Made by a program: the position numbers and the translations under genes. A stretch of DNA of 64,000 nt, taken from the NCBI GenBank assembly GCA_038120295.1, contig JAYOLL010000020.1, positions 7,584 through 71,583 on the forward strand. The letters are read 5' to 3'. Within the stretch, counting starts at the first letter, position 1, and each line of letters opens with the position of its first letter. The DNA is from JAYOEY01 sp038120295 (lineage in GTDB: Bacteria > Pseudomonadota > Alphaproteobacteria > MPNO01 > UBA2964). Of this stretch, positions 60,009-64,000 are shown in pieces. The notes under the pieces are model-generated. The model made no database searches and had not been told where the DNA came from. It saw only the letters and a program-made list of their open reading frames with translations.

Positions 60009-60559
60009 GCGCCAAGGCCACAAGCGATAAGGCCAAAATCGATAAGGCCAGAATCGATAAGGCTGGAATTGAATCGGCGGGGAAGGCGACGGGAGTCGTC
60101 AGCGAGATATGGCTGGAGCCGGACGAAAGTCCCGGCTATCTGGTACGCGATACCAACCTGGCGGTAGGCAAGGCGCTGCGAAGACGGCTGTCCGATTACG
60201 GAATGACGCAGGGTCAGTACTATTTCATGCGCGCGCTCTGGATCGAGGAGGGGCTTTCCCAGCGCGAGCTGTCGCGCCGGGTCGGCACCACGGAGCCGAC
60301 GACGGCCAGCGTGCTCAGGCTGCTCGAAAAGAACGGGCTGGTGCGGCGGGTCCGCAACCGTCGTGACCGCCGCACCATGAACATCTATCCGACGGCGCGC
60401 GGAAGAACGCTCAAGAACGAGCTCCTGGCGATGGCCATCAGCATCAATGATATCGCGACGGCCGGCCTTTCCGATGACGAACTTCAGACGCTCAAGAGGT
60501 TGCTCCGGGCTGTAAAGGCCAATCTGGATCGCGACGAAGACACCGCCGCGAATACATGA
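60005..60559 (+). CDS. MarR-family transcriptional regulator with N-terminal repeat tract
   Basis: A 184-residue winged-helix regulator. The DNA-binding core is YGMTQGQYYFMRAL ... LSQRELSRRVGTTEPTTASVLR with the wing VRRVRNRRDRRTM, so it should bind DNA as a dimer and respond to phenolic-type ligands as MarR proteins do. Its first 30 residues are Lys-, Asp- and Ala-rich (SDKAK-IDKAR-IDKAG), encoded by a 15-bp tandem repeat, and are unlike the family. It overlaps ubiD by four bases and should control the ubiD or TRAP genes. Confidence 0.88.
   Translation: MSAKATSDKAKIDKARIDKAGIESAGKATGVVSEIWLEPDESPGYLVRDTNLAVGKALRRRLSDYGMTQGQYYFMRALWIEEGLSQRELSRRVGTTEPTTASVLRLLEKNGLVRRVRNRRDRRTMNIYPTARGRTLKNELLAMAISINDIATAGLSDDELQTLKRLLRAVKANLDRDEDTAANT
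60023..60067 (+). repeat. three tandem 15-bp units inside the MarR gene
   Basis: Units at 60023-60037, 60038-60052 and 60053-60067 read NNCGATAAGGCYRRA with a few differences and encode SDKAK, IDKAR and IDKAG. The period is a whole number of codons, so the frame is kept. Confidence 0.9.
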
Positions 60560-60621
60560 GCCCCCGCTTGTCGCGGTAACCGCCCCTGTGGCACTCTTTG
60601 CATCACAAGAAAGAAATTTTC

Positions 60622-60649
60622 GATCGCGGCTAACAGATCGCGGATAACA
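60622..60649 (+). promoter_or_regulatory. tandem 14-bp repeat before the dctP ribosome-binding site
   Basis: GATCGCGGCTAACA (60622-60635) and GATCGCGGATAACA (60636-60649) differ at one base and are followed at once by the strong GGAGGAATC ribosome-binding site of dctP. Placed between the MarR gene and its likely target, it is a candidate regulator site or a slippage product. Confidence 0.6.
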
Positions 60650-60661
60650 GGAGGAATCACC

Positions 60662-61705
60662 ATGAAACTTATTGCGCTTGGCGTTGCGGCCCTGATTGCT
60701 GCGGGAACCTGGATCCAGCCGACGGCTCCGGCTTACGCGCAGGGTAAGACCTACAATCTGAAAGTCGCGATCTTCACGCCGCCGCAGTCCGCGACGGCGC
60801 GCTGGTTTGCCAAGGCGAAAAAGGATCTGGCCGCGAAGACCGGCGGCAAGCTGGTGCTGGAGCTTTTCCACGGCTCTTCAATGGGTCCGATGCCGCGCCA
60901 TTACGATCTGGCGCGTACCGGCGTCGCCGACATGGCGTTCTTTCAGCATGGCGTGACCCGCGGTCGTTTTCCGCTCGTCGAGCTGATGCACAGCCCCTAT
61001 GTCGTGCCCAACGGCGCGGCGGGCTCGCAGATGGCGACCAGGATCGCGGCTGATCTGAAAGACAAGTATTTCGCCAAGGAACACAAGGGCACGAAGCTGA
61101 TCTGGATCGTCTTCAACCGGCCGTCCGGCGTTTACGACTCGAAGAAGCCGATCAAGTCTATCGCCGACCTCGCGGGACGCCGCTATCGCGCGCCGACCCC
61201 CACCGATGTCGAGATGCTGAAAGAACTCGGTGCGAAGCCCATCGGCATGCCGGCCACGCATATGGCGGAATCGCTTCAGAAGGGCACCATTGACGGCGTC
61301 GTAACTGATCCGATGGGTATCTTCTCGTTCAAGCTGGGTTCGCTCGTGAACCACTATTCGGACATGTTCAATTCGGTGATCAGCTTCGGGCTGGTGATAA
61401 ACAACAAATCCTATGCCGGCCTGCCGAAGGAATACCGGACGCTGATCGACGGGCTCGGCAGTAAGGAAAGCGCGATGGCGATGTCGAGGATGTCATGGTC
61501 GGATTTCCCCAAATTCGTCGAATACAACAAGACGATGGAGCTGAAGAAGGTTTCCGTTTCGGATGCCGCCAACAAGGAAATGCGGGCCGTCGCCGCCAAG
61601 GTGATGAAGCGTCGCATCGCCGCGATGGAGAAGAAGGGGCTTCCTGCGCAGAAGGTCTATGACGAGATCCAGGCGCTGGCGGCCAAGTACAGAAAAAGCA
61701 TGTGA
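60662..61705 (+). CDS. dctP: TRAP transporter substrate-binding protein DctP
   Basis: A 347-residue periplasmic binding protein with a signal peptide ending APAYAQ (about residue 27). The DctP features are TPPQSATARWFAKAKKDL at the start, NRPSGVYDSKKPIKS, the carboxylate-binding Arg in RRYRAPTPTDVEML, and QKGTIDGVVTDPMG. GGAGGAATC precedes the ATG. It captures the substrate for the DctQM permease that follows; the adjacent UbiD suggests an organic acid with a conjugated system. Confidence 0.9.
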   Translation: MKLIALGVAALIAAGTWIQPTAPAYAQGKTYNLKVAIFTPPQSATARWFAKAKKDLAAKTGGKLVLELFHGSSMGPMPRHYDLARTGVADMAFFQHGVTRGRFPLVELMHSPYVVPNGAAGSQMATRIAADLKDKYFAKEHKGTKLIWIVFNRPSGVYDSKKPIKSIADLAGRRYRAPTPTDVEMLKELGAKPIGMPATHMAESLQKGTIDGVVTDPMGIFSFKLGSLVNHYSDMFNSVISFGLVINNKSYAGLPKEYRTLIDGLGSKESAMAMSRMSWSDFPKFVEYNKTMELKKVSVSDAANKEMRAVAAKVMKRRIAAMEKKGLPAQKVYDEIQALAAKYRKSM

Positions 61706-61742
61706 TCCGCTTTTCCTGACGGCCTGACAGAGAACCGGAACG

Positions 61743-62228
61743 ATGATCGGCGTGTTTGCGGCGGTGGCGCGGTTTCTGACCCGCGTCGCCGCCATAATCC
61801 TGCTTGCGATGATGATGATCAACGTGGTCGATGTCGGGCTGCGGGCGAGCATCAACGAGCCGATTTTCGGGACCTACGAAATCGTCGAGTTCATGCTGGC
61901 GACGGTGGCCTTCCTCGCCATTCCCGAAGTGTTCCTCCGCGACCAGCACATCACGGTCGAGTTGATCGATCATGTCGTGCCGCAATGGCTCACGGACACT
62001 CTGCGCGCCTTCGGGACGCTGTGCGGGCTCGCCTTCGTCTTTTTGCTGTTCTGGCACATGATCCAGCCGGCGCTCGATTACATCGAGTTCAATGAAATCA
62101 CCATGGACCTGCAGATGCCGCTGATCTGGAAGGCGGTGGCGATCATGACCGGATTCGGGGCGGCGGTGCTGACTGCGCTGGTTCTGTTTTTCAGGGACAT
62201 GTCGCGCGTCCTGGGGAGGGCGGAATGA
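61743..62228 (+). CDS. dctQ: TRAP transporter small permease DctQ
   Basis: A 161-residue protein with four hydrophobic helices, the small membrane subunit of a TRAP system. RASINEPIFGTYEIVEFML and AIPEVFLRDQHITVELIDH match DctQ, with the Glu and Asp/Gln of the loop conserved. Its stop overlaps the start of dctM by four bases. Confidence 0.9.
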   Translation: MIGVFAAVARFLTRVAAIILLAMMMINVVDVGLRASINEPIFGTYEIVEFMLATVAFLAIPEVFLRDQHITVELIDHVVPQWLTDTLRAFGTLCGLAFVFLLFWHMIQPALDYIEFNEITMDLQMPLIWKAVAIMTGFGAAVLTALVLFFRDMSRVLGRAE

Positions 62229-63523
62229 GCGTACAGCTCATCGGCGCCATCGGAATCGGCGCGCTCGTTCTTCTGACCCTGCTGCGGGTGCCGCTGGGCG
62301 CGGCGATGGGGCTTGTCGGGCTGATCGGCTACGCTGCCATCGACGGGTGGGACAAGGCGTTTATCGTGTTCGGTACGACGCCGTTCTCGCTTACGCATTA
62401 CTCCTTTTCGGTCCTGCCGCTGTTCATCCTGATGGGCACGGTGGCGACGCGGTCGAACATGTCGACCGAACTGTTCCACGCCGCAAACGCGATTTTCGCC
62501 GGCAGGCGCGGCTCGCTGCCGATGGCGACCATCGGCGCCTGCGCCGGCTTTTCCGCGATCAGCGGCTCGTCTCTCGCCACCGCGGCGACCTTTACCCAGA
62601 TCGCCGTGCCGGAGATGCGCAAGTACGGCTACCACGAGCAGCTAGCTACCGGATCGGTCGCGGCCGCCGGTACGCTCGGTATCCTGATCCCGCCGTCGGT
62701 CATCATGGTGATTTACGCGCTGGCAGCGGAGGAATCCGTGCCGATGCTTTTCGCCGCGGGAATGATCCCCGGTGTTTTGCTGGCGCTGCTGTTTCTCGGC
62801 ACCGTATTCGTTATGGCGCGCCTCAAGCCTGAATGGGCACCAGAGGGCCCGAAGATGCCGATGGGCGAGCGCATTCGCGCCGTCGCGGCGATGTGGAAGC
62901 TTGTGCTTCTGTTCGGGCTCGCTGTGGGCGGTATCTATGGCGGCTGGTTCAGCCCGACCGAGGCCGCTGGCATCGCCGCGTTCGCCGCCATCGTGATCGC
63001 GTTCGCAACGCGCCAGCTGACCCTGAAGCAGTTCTGGGGCTGTATCACCGAAACGCTGCATACCACCGCGATGCTGATGTTTATCATCACCGGCGCGTGG
63101 ATCTTCGCCTATTTCGTCGTGCAGACGCAGCTGCCCAAGGGGCTGATCGACCTGATCGCCCATTTCGAGCTCGCCCCCTGGGCCGTGATCATGATGATCC
63201 TGATTTTCTACATCATCCTCGGCTGCGTGCTGGATGCCGTCGCGATCATCCTTGTGACGGTGCCTGTCTTTCTGCCGGTGGCGACGGCACTCGGTTACGA
63301 TTCGGTGTGGTACGGCATCCTGATGGTGGTGGTGGTCGAAATCGGCCTGATTACGCCGCCGGTGGGGCTCAATATTTTCGTCATACGGGCGCAACTGCCC
63401 GATATCGAACTCGTCACCGTGTTCAAGGGTATCGCCCCGTTCCTGGTGGCCGATGCCATTCTGATCGCGCTGCTGCTGATGTTCCCCCAGATTGCCCTCT
63501 GGCTACCGAGTGTTCTGTTCTGA
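62225..63523 (+). CDS. dctM: TRAP transporter large permease DctM
   Basis: A 432-residue, twelve-helix membrane protein that carries out sodium-linked uptake. The family pattern appears as LLTLLRVPLGAAMGLVGLIG at the start, GSSLATAATFTQIAVPEMRKYGY and GTLGILIPPSVIMVIYAL in the first half, and GGIYGGWFSPTEAAG later. It is coupled to dctQ by ATGA overlap; the RidA gene begins two bases after its stop, so one transcript covers dctPQM and ridA. Confidence 0.93.
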   Translation: MSVQLIGAIGIGALVLLTLLRVPLGAAMGLVGLIGYAAIDGWDKAFIVFGTTPFSLTHYSFSVLPLFILMGTVATRSNMSTELFHAANAIFAGRRGSLPMATIGACAGFSAISGSSLATAATFTQIAVPEMRKYGYHEQLATGSVAAAGTLGILIPPSVIMVIYALAAEESVPMLFAAGMIPGVLLALLFLGTVFVMARLKPEWAPEGPKMPMGERIRAVAAMWKLVLLFGLAVGGIYGGWFSPTEAAGIAAFAAIVIAFATRQLTLKQFWGCITETLHTTAMLMFIITGAWIFAYFVVQTQLPKGLIDLIAHFELAPWAVIMMILIFYIILGCVLDAVAIILVTVPVFLPVATALGYDSVWYGILMVVVVEIGLITPPVGLNIFVIRAQLPDIELVTVFKGIAPFLVADAILIALLLMFPQIALWLPSVLF

Positions 63524-63524
63524 C

Positions 63525-63920
63525 ATGCTGAAACATATTCATTCCGACAAGACGCCGGCGCCGCTAAGCGCGCATAGCGACGCCGTACTGATTCCGCCCG
63601 GCGCGCAGATCCTCGTAAGCTCCGGCATGCTGGGCATGAATCGCGATGGAACGATTCCCGACACGATAGAAGGGCAGGTCGCGGCGGCGTTCGATAATGT
63701 CGAGGCGGTCCTGTCCGATGTCGGGATGACCATGGCGGATGTGGTAAAGATGACCGCCTTCATCACGGACGCGTCCTTTCGGGACGCCTACCGGGCCGAG
63801 CGCGCGCGCCGCGTCGGCGATCCGCCGCCGGCCTCGACGCGTATCGTTATCACGGCGCTGTCGATGCCCGAGATGAAGGTCGAAATAGAGATTATCGCCG
63901 CGAAGGCAGGGTTAACCTAA
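63525..63920 (+). CDS. RidA/YjgF-family protein
   Basis: A 131-residue member of the RidA family, which hydrolyses reactive enamine/imine intermediates. Seen: ILVSSGMLGMNRDGTIPD, QVAAAFDNVEAVLSDVGM with the trimer helix, and the conserved Arg near STRIVITAL and Glu in KVEIEIIAAK. Linked in one transcript to the TRAP genes, where RidA-like proteins may instead deaminate or hydrolyse a pathway intermediate. ATG 63525 is two bases after the dctM stop. Confidence 0.88.
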   Translation: MLKHIHSDKTPAPLSAHSDAVLIPPGAQILVSSGMLGMNRDGTIPDTIEGQVAAAFDNVEAVLSDVGMTMADVVKMTAFITDASFRDAYRAERARRVGDPPPASTRIVITALSMPEMKVEIEIIAAKAGLT

Positions 63921-63944
63921 CGCGCTTACGCGCGTTCGCACCGG

Positions 63945-64000
63945 CCTCTCCCCCACCCGACCACCCATCAGGATACTCTCGTGGGTGGTCGGGTGGGGGG
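63945..64000 (+). repeat. hairpin family copy 2, cut by the window end
   Basis: Left arm 63945-63967 and right arm from 63982 close a 14-base loop with AGGATACT. The arms match copy 1 at 55439 except for one paired change (G-C to A-T) and the last visible base. Begins 25 bases after the RidA stop, just as copy 1 follows a plus-strand gene. Confidence 0.85.

Noticed and set aside
1..64000. CRISPR arrays, tRNA, rRNA or prophage
   Set aside because: No regularly spaced repeat-spacer array, cloverleaf, rRNA segment, integrase or phage structural gene was seen on either strand.

Overview
The window comes from a GC-rich alphaproteobacterium, probably Rhodospirillales-like. The evidence is overall codon usage, the gene order histone-deacetylase-like/xseB/ispA/dxs/tlyA/rRNA methylase, the order pdxH/dnaJ-cbpM/fabI/aroC, DUF1491 and DUF6460 type proteins, and SoeABC and TRAP gene sets. 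A 100-base N gap at 32308-32407 shows it is a draft scaffold, perhaps a metagenome bin. I saw no rRNA, tRNA, CRISPR array, IS element, prophage or origin. The species cannot be fixed from the sequence alone.

Layout. 0-11 kb: end of a TauE/SafE exporter, TauD-type dioxygenase, lipoprotein, cupin; queC with a VUT-type transporter (minus strand); small membrane proteins; a ZIP-like transporter carrying a cyclic-nucleotide-binding domain; a D-2-hydroxyacid dehydrogenase; a membrane protein; MmgE/PrpD; a ThDP enzyme. 11-17.5 kb: a minus-strand operon (EamA transporter, epimerase, double VOC protein, DUF1491), then SDR plus aldo/keto reductase, then a secreted metzincin with a PEP-CTERM tail. 17.8-25 kb: a DegP-like protein that has lost two triad residues, the queA-tgt-queF-queG operon, EamA transporter, SprT/YgjP-like peptidase and GIY-YIG protein. 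25-31 kb: catabolic and transport genes, including a Cys form of the GrdB-like family and a decayed SDR remnant. 31-35 kb: pdxH, dnaJ (gapped), cbpM, fabI, aroC. 35-44 kb: benzoylformate-decarboxylase-like ThDP enzyme, racemase-fold protein, glucosaminidase, soeCBA (minus) and a divergent Blh/ETHE1-like persulfide dioxygenase. 44-49 kb: RND pump and adaptor. 49-55.4 kb: isoprenoid and RNA-modification cluster. 55.5-58.4 kb: PLP aminotransferase, an AT-richer HNH gene, LpxR-like outer-membrane protein. 58.6-64 kb: UbiD, MarR, TRAP DctPQM, RidA.

How the genes work together. Two loci together cover preQ0 synthesis (queC), probable queuine/preQ0-type uptake (VUT), reduction (queF), tRNA insertion (tgt), ribosyl transfer (queA) and epoxide reduction (queG). 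A sulfur module would turn persulfide into sulfite (Blh) and oxidise it to sulfate at the quinone pool (SoeABC). The TauD/TauE pair at the left edge would be another sulfite source and exit. The right end looks like an uptake, decarboxylation and regulation cassette for an unsaturated or aromatic acid.

Most unusual structure. (i) Two near-identical long hairpins (55439-55499 and 63945-64000) share the loop core AGGATACT and show a paired, compensatory arm substitution. (ii) Short tandem duplications of 13-16 bp recur just upstream of genes (113, 1660, 28151, 60622) and inside the MarR N-terminus (60023). (iii) queG appears to start at a CTG that overlaps the queF stop. (iv) A ZIP-like transporter contains a CNMP-binding insert. 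No wholly new multi-gene system could be demonstrated.
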